Positions 1 through 9,714 are shown, counted from the first letter of the stretch. The stretch is DNA of 57,269 nucleotides from Candidatus Hydrogenedentota bacterium (GCA_029565395.1 JAKQOG010000270.1:1-57269), one strand, 5' to 3'. The notes: a model not told the origin generated them from the sequence alone. Numbers and translations are program-made.

Positions 1-2240
1 GCAAAACCGAACCTGCCGTCGCACGGTATCGTGTGGGTCTCGATGGCCTGCCCATCGTTTACCGTTTCAAATCCGAGCCGGGAAAGAAATATGTGGTCTG
101 CCTGGTAACCACGCCGCATATCGGCGGGTATTATTTAAAACAACCCAAAGCAATAGGCGACTTGGTCTACGAATATCGCGTCGAAAGCTGCGAAGTGAAA
201 ACGCTTGATTATATACAGTATGAACAGGCAGCCAACCGTCCATTGTATGTGGAATTCACCGGAGCCGCGGACGCCAATGGCGACGGATACATTGAAGTGT
301 CTTCCGGTGTTACTCCGGATTCGCGCATCCGCCATACCCGCCTCAGTGTCATCTATGTATTCCCGCAAGACCTCAAAATTGTTCAACCGGAATCGGTGTA
401 CAGCGGCGAAATGAATGATCAGTGTATCTGGCATATCAATGTCGGCGCTACCCCTGAACAGGATTGGCGAAATCAGCAATATGATTTGAGTGACATTGGG
501 CTTGCGCGCCTCAAGCTGAGTTATACAGACCCCATCGCACCCGGTGAGATAAAGACGTTCTGGTTGAAAGTGCCGCCGATCCACCGCCGCGAACCGGTGA
601 GCATGGGCTATATCGCTCATGCGTTCCGGGAAGTGCTTCCAGGCGAGGCCGTGCCTCCGTTCGGAACGGAAAAACTGGCGGCGTTGAAAGCGCTGGACCC
701 CGCCGCCGCGGAAGAATCGCTCAAGGAACATTGGAATGCCTTCTTCGCCAAGGCTGCGAAATTTTCCACACCTGATTCTATTCTCAACGATATTTTTCTG
801 TCCCGTCTCGCGACCCGCGCGATTCTCGACACCCGCATCAGCCAACAGGTCTATTACAATCCATGCAGCCCCTTTTTCTATTTCGATCACGCCTACCGCG
901 ATCAGGCCTATGTGGTGTATGCCTATGACATGGCGGGATTGCATGACCGCGCAGAGCGTCTGCTCCAAGTGTATTGCATGGATGCGAAGGACGTGACCGT
1001 GAAAGGCCCCATTTCATTTGACGGACAACCGCTGCAGCTTGGCATGCTTGAGAACGGATTATGGAACACGCGGCCCGGTCAATACGACACACAGGGGCAA
1101 AACATCTGGGCACTCGTGCAGCATTACAAACTAAGCGGAGACCGTGACTGGCTCGAAAAAACCGCGTACCCCTTCATCAAGCGCGGCGCGATGTGGATCG
1201 TCGAGTCCCGCCAGCGGCACATGAAGGAAGTGAAGGATCCCAACGACCTGCGCTATGGCCTGATCGAGCCCGGCGGCATGGAAGTAATGGAAGTGGGCAA
1301 GGGAATGCACATGTATTACATGAACGGTTTCGCGATTCTCGGCTTGAGCGAAGCCGCCGATGCCGCCCAAGCGCTCGGCCTGCAAAATGACGCCGATCTC
1401 TTTACCCGCGAGGGACAAGACCTGAAAGATTGCCTGCACCGTTCCTTCACGGATACCTTCAAGCGCACCGGTCTCTACGAAGGGCATTTATGGTTCGGCG
1501 TGGAACCCGAAGGCGTCGGCATGTATGGGTTCTGGGCGCACAATTGCCTCTTGTGGCCCTGCCGATGCTTCGACCCGCACGACCCCATGCTCTCCGCCAC
1601 TTGGCGCAAGCTCGAACAAATGAGCAACGCCTGGGGCGGCGGCCTGCACTCCGAAGGTGCGGGCGGATTCTGGCCCTATATCGGCGCGGACCGCGGCATC
1701 AGCCACATCCTGCGCGGCGAACCCGACAAGGCGCTGGACTACTTCTGCGCTTTCACCGATACCGCTGGTGGCACCCTGAGTTGGGGCGAAGGCTACAACA
1801 ACGTGATCGCCGCTGGCGATCAGCCCCACTTCTGGGCCGATGCGCAATGGATCAATCTCTTCCGGCATCTATTTGTTATGGAAGACGGCGCCACGCTCAT
1901 GATCACCCCTGCCGCCTTCCGCCGCTGGACCTCAGGAAGCACACCCGTGCGCGTCGAAAGCCTGCCCACCGAGTTCGGCGATCTCACGCTGCGCATCACC
2001 CCTGATAATGACGCGCACTCCGTCGCTTATTCCATCCGCATCACACCCAAAGGAGATCAGGCACAGCGTTCTCTGGATAAACTCCTGCTCTATCCACGAA
2101 TCGCCAACGGTAAATGTATCCAGGCGGTTCTTTACAATAACCAGCCCATTGAATCCTTTACCAATGATGTGATCGTACTTCCAAAGCCTCCCAGAAACCA
2201 AGCCATCGAGGTGCGGTGTATCCTTAGTAGGGATTTTTGA
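1..2240 (+). CDS. Six-hairpin glycosidase-like protein, 5' end cut by the window edge
   Basis: The reading frame is open from base 3, and the first possible start (GTG at 33) lies inside continuous coding sequence, so the gene almost certainly begins upstream. The first 200 residues read as a beta-rich domain. From about residue 230 to 640 there is an (alpha/alpha)6-barrel pattern with aromatic- and acid-rich stretches (FYFDHAYRDQAYV, YDTQGQNIWALVQHY, GLIEPGGMEV, SWGEGYNN) typical of bacterial six-hairpin glycosidases. A small beta domain closes the protein. The exact GH family and substrate cannot be fixed. It is codirectional with the sulfatase downstream (144 bp gap), consistent with a polysaccharide-use locus. 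Confidence 0.75.
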   Translation, partial: KTEPAVARYRVGLDGLPIVYRFKSEPGKKYVVCLVTTPHIGGYYLKQPKAIGDLVYEYRVESCEVKTLDYIQYEQAANRPLYVEFTGAADANGDGYIEVSSGVTPDSRIRHTRLSVIYVFPQDLKIVQPESVYSGEMNDQCIWHINVGATPEQDWRNQQYDLSDIGLARLKLSYTDPIAPGEIKTFWLKVPPIHRREPVSMGYIAHAFREVLPGEAVPPFGTEKLAALKALDPAAAEESLKEHWNAFFAKAAKFSTPDSILNDIFLSRLATRAILDTRISQQVYYNPCSPFFYFDHAYRDQAYVVYAYDMAGLHDRAERLLQVYCMDAKDVTVKGPISFDGQPLQLGMLENGLWNTRPGQYDTQGQNIWALVQHYKLSGDRDWLEKTAYPFIKRGAMWIVESRQRHMKEVKDPNDLRYGLIEPGGMEVMEVGKGMHMYYMNGFAILGLSEAADAAQALGLQNDADLFTREGQDLKDCLHRSFTDTFKRTGLYEGHLWFGVEPEGVGMYGFWAHNCLLWPCRCFDPHDPMLSATWRKLEQMSNAWGGGLHSEGAGGFWPYIGADRGISHILRGEPDKALDYFCAFTDTAGGTLSWGEGYNNVIAAGDQPHFWADAQWINLFRHLFVMEDGATLMITPAAFRRWTSGSTPVRVESLPTEFGDLTLRITPDNDAHSVAYSIRITPKGDQAQRSLDKLLLYPRIANGKCIQAVLYNNQPIESFTNDVIVLPKPPRNQAIEVRCILSRDF

Positions 2241-2383
2241 TTGCTTGGCGCGGCTTACAAGAAGATCAGGATAACGAACAATAACACAAATCCTTCGGCG
2301 CCCGTTTCCGCACTCTCTCCTTACAGCCTTTTTCAAAAAATCTTTTATAATAAGAACTGAAAAGAAAGAGGAAGGAAAATCCA

Positions 2384-3904
2384 ATGCGGAATGTGAACAG
2401 ACGCAGTTTCTTGAAGATGGCCGGTTGGGGAACAGTGGCAGCGGCCCTGCCATGGGAAGCGTGGAGCACTGATGCGAAACACCGGCTGCCCAATGTGGTG
2501 TTTATCCTTGCGGATGATATGGGCTATGGCGATTTGGGCTGTCAGAATCCGGATTCGAAGATTCCCACACCCAATCTGGATCGCTTGGCGGGCGAAGGCT
2601 TGCGGTGTACGGATGCCCACGCGCCCGCCTCCGTCTGTTCTCCAACACGCTATGGCATCCTGACCGGCCGCTATTGCTGGCGCTCTCGGTTGAAAAGCAG
2701 CGTGCTGTGGTCCTGGGATCCGCCCTTAATCGAGCAGGGCCGGTTGACGGCGCCCGCGATGCTGAAAAAACACGGCTATCACACCGCGTGCATCGGCAAA
2801 TGGCACCTTGGCTGGAATTGGCCGTTCATTAAAGACGTGGACAAGGCACGGAATAAAGCGGTTCCCTCGGATGCCCTGGATTGGAGCCAGCCCATCACCG
2901 GCGGCCCTACCGCCCTCGGTTTCGACTATTACTTTGGCGACGATGTCCCCAATTTCCCACCCTATGTCTTTATCGAGAATGATCACACCCTTGGCGCACC
3001 CACGGAACAAAAACCCGGCGCAATGTTCGGCAGTCCGGGCCCCATGCTGCCCGGTTGGAAACTGGAAGCGGTTATGCCCGCCATTACCCGCAAGGCCGCC
3101 GAGTGGATCGAGAACACCGCAAAACAATCGCCGGATCAACCTTTCTTTCTGTATTTCCCGCTCACCGCGCCCCACACGCCGATTGTGCCCACGGAGGAAT
3201 TCAAAGGGAAAAGCCAGGCGGGCGAATGGGGGGATTATGTCGTCGAGGTGGACTGGGCCATCGGGGAGGTTCTCCAGGCGCTCGAACGCAATGGCCTGCC
3301 TGAGAATACCCTGGTCATCTTCACCGCCGACAATGGCCCGGAGAATTTCGCGTACGAGCGTGCGAAGAACTACCACCACTACAGCATGGCGAATTTGCGC
3401 GGCGTAAAACGGGACACCTGGGAAGGCGGACACCGCGTGCCCTTCCTGGCCCGATGGCCCCAACATATCAAACCCGCCACCACAAGCAGTGAGACCATCT
3501 GCCTGACGGATTTCATGGCGACTATTGCGGCGATAACAGGAACAAAACTGCCCGAAGATGCCGCAGAGGACAGTTATAATGTACTGCCCGTCCTGCTTGG
3601 CGAGAAATTGGACACGCCCATCCGAGAGGCCACGGTGCATCACAGTTGCAGCGGTAAATTCGCGATCCGGAAAGGAAACTGGGTGCTCATCGATGCGCCC
3701 TTCGGTGATGATAACAAGGAACCGGACTGGTTCAAAAAAGAACGCGGCTATGAACCTCATCAGCAGCCCGGCGAATTATTCGATCTAAGCCAGGACATAT
3801 CGGAACGCAAAAACGTCTATGCCGAGCACCCGGATATTGTGGCCAATCTGAAAGCGCTGCTGGAAAAATATAAAACAGAGGGCCGGAGCGCCCCGAAACC
3901 TTAA
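2384..3904 (+). CDS. Tat-exported sulfatase (arylsulfatase A type)
   Basis: It hydrolyses sulfate esters, probably on a glycan, outside the cytoplasm. Residues 1-28 form a twin-arginine signal (NRRSFLKMAG). The metal-binding N-terminal motif ADDMGYGD lies at 43-50 and the formylglycine signature CSPTR at 85-89, so the catalytic Cys85 would be matured by a formylglycine-generating enzyme. GKWHLG (about 136) and the downstream FTADNGPE metal site (about 310) are also present. The length of 506 residues is normal. The ATG at 2384 follows AGGAAGGA. No maturase is encoded in the window. The sulfate importer at 10840-14575 would recover the product. Confidence 0.95.
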   Translation: MRNVNRRSFLKMAGWGTVAAALPWEAWSTDAKHRLPNVVFILADDMGYGDLGCQNPDSKIPTPNLDRLAGEGLRCTDAHAPASVCSPTRYGILTGRYCWRSRLKSSVLWSWDPPLIEQGRLTAPAMLKKHGYHTACIGKWHLGWNWPFIKDVDKARNKAVPSDALDWSQPITGGPTALGFDYYFGDDVPNFPPYVFIENDHTLGAPTEQKPGAMFGSPGPMLPGWKLEAVMPAITRKAAEWIENTAKQSPDQPFFLYFPLTAPHTPIVPTEEFKGKSQAGEWGDYVVEVDWAIGEVLQALERNGLPENTLVIFTADNGPENFAYERAKNYHHYSMANLRGVKRDTWEGGHRVPFLARWPQHIKPATTSSETICLTDFMATIAAITGTKLPEDAAEDSYNVLPVLLGEKLDTPIREATVHHSCSGKFAIRKGNWVLIDAPFGDDNKEPDWFKKERGYEPHQQPGELFDLSQDISERKNVYAEHPDIVANLKALLEKYKTEGRSAPKP

Positions 3905-4059
3905 CGCATTGACGGCATGGACAAATATGGAATAAAAGTGTATGGTGATGAAACACCTTCAATGGCTTAAAAAACGATAGTAAAAGGCCCTTCTTGTCTA
4001 AGGCGGCATGAGATAAAATTCGCTTTGGGCAAATGGACCATTAATGCGGAGAGGTACAC

Positions 4060-5262
4060 ATGAAAAACACATTTTCACGCCGTTCGTTCTTTAAAACCGC
4101 AGCCCTCGGCGCCGGCTTGGCCGCCTTGGCCGGAAAAGCCACCGCTGCGGACGAAAAACCCATCCAGGGATTTGAAGACACCAAGACCAATACGGACGCC
4201 ACCAAGGCTTGGACTCCGGTTTCGGACCGGAAAATCCGGATGGGCATTGTGGGCTACGGCGTGTGCAAGTTCGGCGCAGCCTTCGGTTTGCAAAATCATC
4301 CCAATGTGGAGGTGGTCGCCGTTAGTGATTTAATTCCCGACAGGTGCAAGGCGCTCGCCGAGGCATGCCACTGCGAAAAAACCTACCCCTCCCTCGAAGA
4401 ACTGATAAAGGACACAAAAATAGAGGCGGTGTTTGTCGCGACGGATGCTCCCAGCCACGCCCGCCACTGCATCGATGTCCTCAAACATGGCAAACATGTT
4501 GCCAGCGCGGTGCCAGCGGCTTTCGGATCGCTTGAAGACGCGGACCGGCTGTATGAAACAGTCAAAACGTCCGGCCTGAATTACATGATGTTCGAAACCA
4601 CCTGTTTCCATGATGATTGTTACGCCATGCGCCAGATATACAATGGCGATGGATTCGGGAAAATGATCTACACCGAAGGCGAGTACTACCACTATTTCGG
4701 CGAACCGCTGGATTCCTACAATGGATGGCGCATCGGCCTTCCCCCGCAATGGTACCCCACGCACTCCAACGGCTATTACACCTGCGTCACCGGCGGCAGT
4801 TTCACCGAAGTCACCTGCTTCGGCATGCCCAGCATCATCCCCCACTTGCAACCCGCGAACAATGTCTATAAGAACCCCTTTGGCTCGGAAATCGCCTTGT
4901 TCCGCACCAGTGAAGGCGGCATGGCCCGCATGGCGGTCTGTTGGGACACCCCGGGCAACGGCGGGGAAATGGGCCGGGTACGCGGGCAAAAAGGCAGCAT
5001 GGTGAAAATGTCCTTTGACGGCATCAGCGACATCTCGAAAATCAATCTCGTAAAACCCGCCCTGCCGCCCAACGTGGACGCCGGTGGCCATGGCGGTTCG
5101 CATGGCTACCTGGGCAACGAATTCGTGACTTCCATTCTCCAGGAACGCAAACCCCTCGTGAACATTGCCTGGGCACTCAATATGACCGTATCCGGCATCA
5201 TCGCGCATCAATCCGCACTGAAAGACGGCGAACGCATGAAAATCCCGCAATATGCGTTCTAA
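4060..5262 (+). CDS. Tat-exported Gfo/Idh/MocA family oxidoreductase
   Basis: A sugar- or sugar-acid-type NAD(P)-dependent oxidoreductase. Residues 1-30 form a Tat signal (SRRSFFKTAALGAG). The Rossmann segment starts near residue 64 (RMGIVGYGVCKFG; the usual GxGxxG is altered), followed by VEVVAVSDL and the Gfo/Idh helix SHARHCIDVLKHGKHVASAVP, where the usual EKP is replaced by SAVP. The C-terminal alpha/beta domain contains GGSFTEVTCFGMP and GGSHGYLGNEF. Planctomycete-like genomes carry many such Tat paralogues of unknown substrate. The ribosome site GGAGAGG precedes the ATG, and a strong terminator follows at 5281, so this gene ends the transcription unit. Confidence 0.9.
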   Translation: MKNTFSRRSFFKTAALGAGLAALAGKATAADEKPIQGFEDTKTNTDATKAWTPVSDRKIRMGIVGYGVCKFGAAFGLQNHPNVEVVAVSDLIPDRCKALAEACHCEKTYPSLEELIKDTKIEAVFVATDAPSHARHCIDVLKHGKHVASAVPAAFGSLEDADRLYETVKTSGLNYMMFETTCFHDDCYAMRQIYNGDGFGKMIYTEGEYYHYFGEPLDSYNGWRIGLPPQWYPTHSNGYYTCVTGGSFTEVTCFGMPSIIPHLQPANNVYKNPFGSEIALFRTSEGGMARMAVCWDTPGNGGEMGRVRGQKGSMVKMSFDGISDISKINLVKPALPPNVDAGGHGGSHGYLGNEFVTSILQERKPLVNIAWALNMTVSGIIAHQSALKDGERMKIPQYAF

Positions 5263-5280
5263 GAAATAGATCTAATCGAA

Positions 5281-5313
5281 ACGACAGGCGAAATATTTTG
5301 CCTGTCGTTTTTT
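5281..5313 (+). terminator. Rho-independent terminator
   Basis: A perfect 9-bp stem (ACGACAGGC at 5281-5289 with GCCTGTCGT at 5300-5308) is followed by a T tract. It lies 18 bp after the oxidoreductase stop. Confidence 0.9.
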
Positions 5314-5583
5314 AGTGTGTCCGGCAGGGGGTGTTTATTTGAAGGTGTTGGTCCTTTACAAGCCTGACAGGAGGAACTGTTAAAAAGCGGGGCATAGCCC
5401 GATTCCTGGTAAAACAAACCGGGTAGAGCGAGTGGCTGTTAATCCCGCGTGGCACGCGAAAACTCGTTTGAACCTTATATGGCGGAGGCGTTGCGGGCCA
5501 CAACGGTAGGAAAGTCGTCGAGGAATTCATTCAACTGGCGAAGCGGGAGATTTGATCGGATAGCCTGTTCGCAAGTGGAGGGG
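5314..5583. other. Non-coding stretch, possible 5' remnant of a group II intron
   Basis: I find no credible gene here. From 5317 the sequence starts with GTGTCCGGCAGG, close to the GUGYG type of 5' end. It then contains phrases such as TTAAAAAGCGGGGCATAGCC and ATTCCTGGTAAAAC that resemble domain I of bacterial group II introns. This is recognition by eye and weak. A covariance-model search would settle it. Confidence 0.25.
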
Positions 5584-5623
5584 TTGACTTTCTGTCAGAA
5601 AAATGTATAATATATCTGACAGA
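5584..5623 (+). promoter_or_regulatory. Sigma-70-type promoter with inverted-repeat operator for the AbiE pair
   Basis: The -35 box TTGACT (5584-5589) and -10 box TATAAT (5606-5611) are 16 bp apart. A perfect 9-bp inverted repeat, TCTGTCAGA (5591-5599) and TCTGACAGA (5615-5623), flanks the -10 box. AbiEi-type antitoxins are known to bind inverted repeats in their own promoter, so this is a good candidate autoregulation site. It also argues that the ATG at 5603, which lies within the promoter, is not the start codon. Confidence 0.75.
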
Positions 5624-5635
5624 AAGAACAAGAAC

Positions 5636-6247
5636 ATGACGAACACAATCAAAAAAATTCGGGAGTATATTGAGGCCCTGCCTTTGGGCCAACCCGTTAC
5701 TTCGCAGGAATTTATGGAATTCGGGAGCCGGGCGGCCATTGACCAAGCACTAGCGCGTTTGGTAAAGGCGGGAACGTTGTCGCGTGTTACGCGAGGGGTA
5801 TATATCCGTCCAAAGAAAAGCCCCTATGCCGGAGAAGTTCCGCCCGAACCGATCAAGGTTGCCGAGGCCATCGCCGCGGAAACTGGCAGTGTGATCCAGA
5901 TCCATGGGGCGGAAGCCGCCAGGCGCATGGGCTTGAGCACCCAAGTGCCAACACGCCCCATATTCTATACCAGCGGTTCCAGCCGCCGCTTCAACCTCGG
6001 GCAGATGCAGGTTCTCCTCAAGCACGTGTGTCCGCGAAAGTTGGCGTTGTACGGAAGACCGGCGGGTATCGCACTCACCGCTCTCTGGTACCTCGGAAAA
6101 ACGGTGGTGACTGTGGAAACGATTGAGCATATAGGGTCAAAACTGCCACGGAGTGAATTTGAAGTGCTTTGCTCTTCGACGCGTTCCATGCCCGGTTGGA
6201 TGCACGATGTCTTTGTGAAATTCAAGGCGACGGCGCGCCATGCCTGA
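5636..6247 (+). CDS. AbiEi/DUF6088-like antitoxin (type IV toxin-antitoxin)
   Basis: 203 residues. An N-terminal winged-helix domain (about 1-75, with the phrase VTRGVYIRPKKSPY) is followed by the AbiEi-like C-terminal domain (IHGAEAARRMGLSTQVPTR, then FYTSGSSRRFNLG). Such proteins repress their own operon and counter the AbiEii nucleotidyltransferase without forming a stable complex. I place the start at the ATG at 5636 because the in-frame ATG at 5603 lies inside the -10 region of a clear promoter. The toxin gene overlaps the 3' end by 8 bases, as expected for a coupled pair. Confidence 0.85.
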   Translation: MTNTIKKIREYIEALPLGQPVTSQEFMEFGSRAAIDQALARLVKAGTLSRVTRGVYIRPKKSPYAGEVPPEPIKVAEAIAAETGSVIQIHGAEAARRMGLSTQVPTRPIFYTSGSSRRFNLGQMQVLLKHVCPRKLALYGRPAGIALTALWYLGKTVVTVETIEHIGSKLPRSEFEVLCSSTRSMPGWMHDVFVKFKATARHA

Positions 6248-7241
6248 GTTTCTTCGCCTGCCCATAGCGGAACAACGCGACATCCTCAATTCCATGTCCG
6301 CGCAGATGGAACTGTCACCTCAAGTACTGCACAAAGACGTATGGGTCTGTTGGGTATTGCGAGAGCTTTTCGCCTCCGATACGGGTGTACACATGGCCTT
6401 CAAAGGCGGCACATCGTTATCAAAGGTATTCCAGGCCATTCATCGCTTCTCGGAGGACGTGGACGTTACGCTCGATTACCGTGACCTCTCTCCTGACCCA
6501 AAGATCGATATCTTCTCGCTGCGCACATCGAAAAACGCCAAAAAACGTTTCAGTGAGAAACTCAAGGTTCAGGTAAGAAACCATGTACACGGTGTGCTGT
6601 ATCCAGCCTTGTCGAATTCCTTTTCTGAAGTGACCGATGGAGTGGGGCGGACGGAACTGAGTGACGATGGCGAGAAACTGTGGTTCCACTATCCTTCTGT
6701 GCCCGACGCTGGTATTGGCTATATGGGCGATTGGATTCTGGTTGAATTCGGCGGGCGAAATGCCATTGAACCCAATGGCCCTCATCACATCGCTCCGTTG
6801 ATTGCCGAGTGGCTTCCCGAACTCGAGTTTCCAGAAGGCCGCGTAATGGTCTTATCCCCGGAACGCACCTTCTGGGAAAAGGCTACATTGATACACGTCG
6901 AGAGCAACCGGCAACGATTGAATGACCCAAATCGTGTCTCCAGACACCTGTATGACCTTGTCATGCTTTCCCGTGGGGAGATTGGCAAGAGAGCGTTGAA
7001 GGACAGGCTGCTTCTGGCGAATGTCATTCGTCATAAGTCTGTCTTCTTTGATGCAAGCTATGCTCATTATGACGAATGCCTTGCGGGACGTTTTCGTTTG
7101 GTTCCAGAAGAACCGCTCCTCAGCGACATGAGGCGGGATTATGCATCCATGCAGTCCGCTGGAATGTTTTACGCCGAAGTTCCGAGCTTTGATGATTTGA
7201 TGGAGGAACTTCGGGTACTTGAATTTTCGATCAATAGCTGA
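6240..7241 (+). CDS. AbiEii/AbiGii-family nucleotidyltransferase toxin
   Basis: 333 residues. The nucleotidyltransferase motifs are intact: GGTSLSK at 56-62 and SEDVDVTLD at 71-79, followed by a later conserved block PERTFWEKATLIHVES. Family members transfer nucleotides to cellular targets (tRNA in studied cases) and slow growth or abort phage infection. The gene overlaps the antitoxin by 8 bases and probably shares its promoter. Catalytic residues appear complete, so the module could be active. GC content is lower than in the neighbouring hydrolase genes, consistent with acquisition. Confidence 0.88.
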   Translation: MPEFLRLPIAEQRDILNSMSAQMELSPQVLHKDVWVCWVLRELFASDTGVHMAFKGGTSLSKVFQAIHRFSEDVDVTLDYRDLSPDPKIDIFSLRTSKNAKKRFSEKLKVQVRNHVHGVLYPALSNSFSEVTDGVGRTELSDDGEKLWFHYPSVPDAGIGYMGDWILVEFGGRNAIEPNGPHHIAPLIAEWLPELEFPEGRVMVLSPERTFWEKATLIHVESNRQRLNDPNRVSRHLYDLVMLSRGEIGKRALKDRLLLANVIRHKSVFFDASYAHYDECLAGRFRLVPEEPLLSDMRRDYASMQSAGMFYAEVPSFDDLMEELRVLEFSINS

Positions 7242-7569
7242 GTGTCGAATCCTCTTCACCCAGGCATTACGCGCCTTCGGGGAAACATCGTGAAGGTTTT
7301 CTATGGCGTGCCGAAGTTCTCGGCGGACAGGAACCGCCGTATACTGAACTGTACGTCCGGTGGTGTGTGAGTGCGGTGGAGGCAGAGGCTGACTGAGAAT
7401 TCTCGTCAATAATTATCAGATGCGACTTCGCAAAGATCAATCCCCGTTGGGGATTACCGAATTTCTTTTGTGGTTAGCGGACATCGCACGGTCTCTTTTT
7501 CGTTTTAAATGGCGTTCATGAATTCTAGGACAGCCTCAGGCAACTCTGCTCCCTGCCCGATGGCGCCCT
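7242..7569. other. Non-coding stretch with a domain V-like hairpin
   Basis: No gene is visible. At 7331-7370 the sequence GAACCGCCGTAT...GTACGTCCGGTGGT folds into a hairpin that resembles the conserved 3' region of bacterial group II introns. The rest contains no recognisable intron-encoded protein. With the 5314-5583 fragment, it brackets the AbiE pair. Confidence 0.3.
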
Positions 7570-9714
7570 TCACTTTTTTTCAGGGAGAAGCGACAACAAC
7601 CGGGTTTCCCCGAGAGGCACCGTCATCTTCACTTCAACGACGGCCTCTTTTCGCTCGAATTCCACCGATGCATTATTGGCAAGGTCAATAATGCGTCCTA
7701 TGGAAAAGGAAAGTTCCTGTACGCGAACGACCGTTTCCAGTGAAGAGGCTTCGTGATTGATGACAAAGAGAAATCCCTCATGGTCATTAGCGCGAAGCGA
7801 TGCCTCGATATCCGCATTCGAGGAATATACATGCGCCTGAATGCCGGCCTTTGGGGGTAAAGACGCCACTACAGACCGCAAGGCCTCCCGCGCAACAGGA
7901 TTATCTTCCTGCCACATCCTGAAATAAGTGTCCTGAACACAGAAACCCAGCAGGAAAACCTGTCCTTTTCCAATCTTGTGATGCATTAACGCAGGAACCT
8001 CGGACGCGAGACGGCCAAGCACCTCCGCCTTGGAAACAACACATGCACGCGGACTCACCACCGGGATATCCGTGGAAAGGTTTATTTCTCCCGCCTTGAT
8101 TGCATCGGAAAGATGCCGGGATTCATCCGGTGCATTATCCGGACGGGAAAACCAATACGGAGCGGCCTTCCGATATGGAACCCAGCATCCCGTCCGGTGA
8201 ATGCGTTCCGTGGCGGCCTGACGAACCCCGAAAAGCTCCTTCATCGTCTCCAACGGCTGCCGCAATTCATCCAATTGCGGCACGCAGTCAGCGATCACGA
8301 CCCCTCCGCGGCGTACAAATCCTGCAATGCGTTCCGCCGCCGTTTTAGGCAACAGCTTTACATCAAACAGCACCAACAGCGGATAACCCTCCAGTTGATC
8401 ATCGGTGATCTGATCTTCATGAATCAGATCGAGTTCGCCAAACGCCCGGAGGAACAACTCAAAGGATAACCCCACATTAAAAAACTCTTCTTGAAGCTGG
8501 ATATACTGGGTGCGCGGAAACAGCATACAGGCATTCGCTTTAACCTTTGGCGCCTTTAACAGCCGTCCGCCGGTTTTTTGAATAAGCTGAAGGCCCTTCC
8601 CCAAAGACGCCCAATGTCCCGCATCCACGGGGATTTTATATCCCGTTAGCAGATAGTTGGCCCCTGCCGCCACCGCCGTCGTGCTCATTTCTCGCTCCGA
8701 CCAATGCTTGGCCTGAAGCTCCGGACAAAGGTACTGATCGAACCATGCCGGATTGTACGTGCCCACCCAGAACCCCAGATCCTTGCCATGATGACTGGCA
8801 AGGTTGCGCATGTGCGCAAAGGCATAATGGGTCTGGCTGATGCGCGGCTTGGGCAGCTTCGAACATTCCCCGAACCGGAAATCGAACATCATATACGGGT
8901 ATATGTCGAACACGAACATATCCGCAAAATCACCGCCCCAGTGATACACGTCATCAATGGCGATTTCCGCATTCGATCCCACGCCCGCGCCAAAGGTGTT
9001 GTGGCTGTCGTGCGTCAACGTCATTTTGGGCCCCGGCAGGATCTCCTTGAGAATTGGATATACCTGCCGCCAGCCATCCGGAAATTTCGATGTCCGGAAT
9101 TCAAGCACATCCCGCCATTTTTGAGGTTCCTCGCGAAGCGAATTCAGATCGGGCGGAAGGTCATAACCGTATCGTTTCTTAAACTCCGCTTTCACTTCAT
9201 CATTGTAGCCAAACGACTTTTCACCGCCTGTAAATGGTTCATCCTGATAGGGAAAGACGTTGTACAACCGTGGCATGGCCGCCAACGGCTTCAACCGTTC
9301 TTCCGCAATCGCACGCACTGTTTTCGCATATTCGGGCGAATACACACACGGCGCGGGCGGGGTGTCGCGGCCAAAATTCTCTATTCCTCCGGCATGCCAC
9401 GAAATAAACATACCCCGGGACTGCGCATAGTTCAGAATATAGGCTTCTTCTTCCGGCGGACGATGCGTGGGGCCTTCCAATCCCGTAAATCCATGTTCAC
9501 GGATAGTGTCAATAGTGTCCCGGAGGATTTCCTCGCTTAACGGGCCTTCCTCCCCCTTCCATCCTTTGCCCGAAGGCACCGGCGAAAATTGTGTGGCCGC
9601 GGGGAAAAAATCCGGGGGCGATTCCAAAGTACGAACCGGGGACAACTCCTCCCCTGCCGCAGGCACAATCAGCGCCATCAATGCACATCCACATACCAGT
9701 AAACGCATAAACAT
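7570..9714 (-). CDS. Secreted GH42-like glycoside hydrolase
   Basis: 714 residues with a Sec signal (MFMRLLVCGCALMALIVPAAG). The first 380 residues read as a TIM barrel (IREHGFTGLEGPTHRPPEEE, FISWHAGGIENFG, VFPYQDEPFTGG, DIYPYMMFDFRFG), where Glu in YQDEP is a possible catalytic acid. Residues of about 400-560 resemble the beta-galactosidase trimerisation domain (LDLIHEDQITDDQLEGYPLLV, FVRRGGVVIADCV), and a small beta domain follows. The GH family and substrate are not certain. The ATG follows AGGAAAAGG. The next gene in the same direction starts upstream at 10665, so the two may form an operon. Confidence 0.7.
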   Translation of the reverse strand: MFMRLLVCGCALMALIVPAAGEELSPVRTLESPPDFFPAATQFSPVPSGKGWKGEEGPLSEEILRDTIDTIREHGFTGLEGPTHRPPEEEAYILNYAQSRGMFISWHAGGIENFGRDTPPAPCVYSPEYAKTVRAIAEERLKPLAAMPRLYNVFPYQDEPFTGGEKSFGYNDEVKAEFKKRYGYDLPPDLNSLREEPQKWRDVLEFRTSKFPDGWRQVYPILKEILPGPKMTLTHDSHNTFGAGVGSNAEIAIDDVYHWGGDFADMFVFDIYPYMMFDFRFGECSKLPKPRISQTHYAFAHMRNLASHHGKDLGFWVGTYNPAWFDQYLCPELQAKHWSEREMSTTAVAAGANYLLTGYKIPVDAGHWASLGKGLQLIQKTGGRLLKAPKVKANACMLFPRTQYIQLQEEFFNVGLSFELFLRAFGELDLIHEDQITDDQLEGYPLLVLFDVKLLPKTAAERIAGFVRRGGVVIADCVPQLDELRQPLETMKELFGVRQAATERIHRTGCWVPYRKAAPYWFSRPDNAPDESRHLSDAIKAGEINLSTDIPVVSPRACVVSKAEVLGRLASEVPALMHHKIGKGQVFLLGFCVQDTYFRMWQEDNPVAREALRSVVASLPPKAGIQAHVYSSNADIEASLRANDHEGFLFVINHEASSLETVVRVQELSFSIGRIIDLANNASVEFERKEAVVEVKMTVPLGETRLLSLLPEKK

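Noticed and set aside
8704..9540. 278-residue open frame antisense to the GH42-like gene
   Set aside because: It has no ribosome site or domain, and the opposite strand has a signal peptide and a complete hydrolase.
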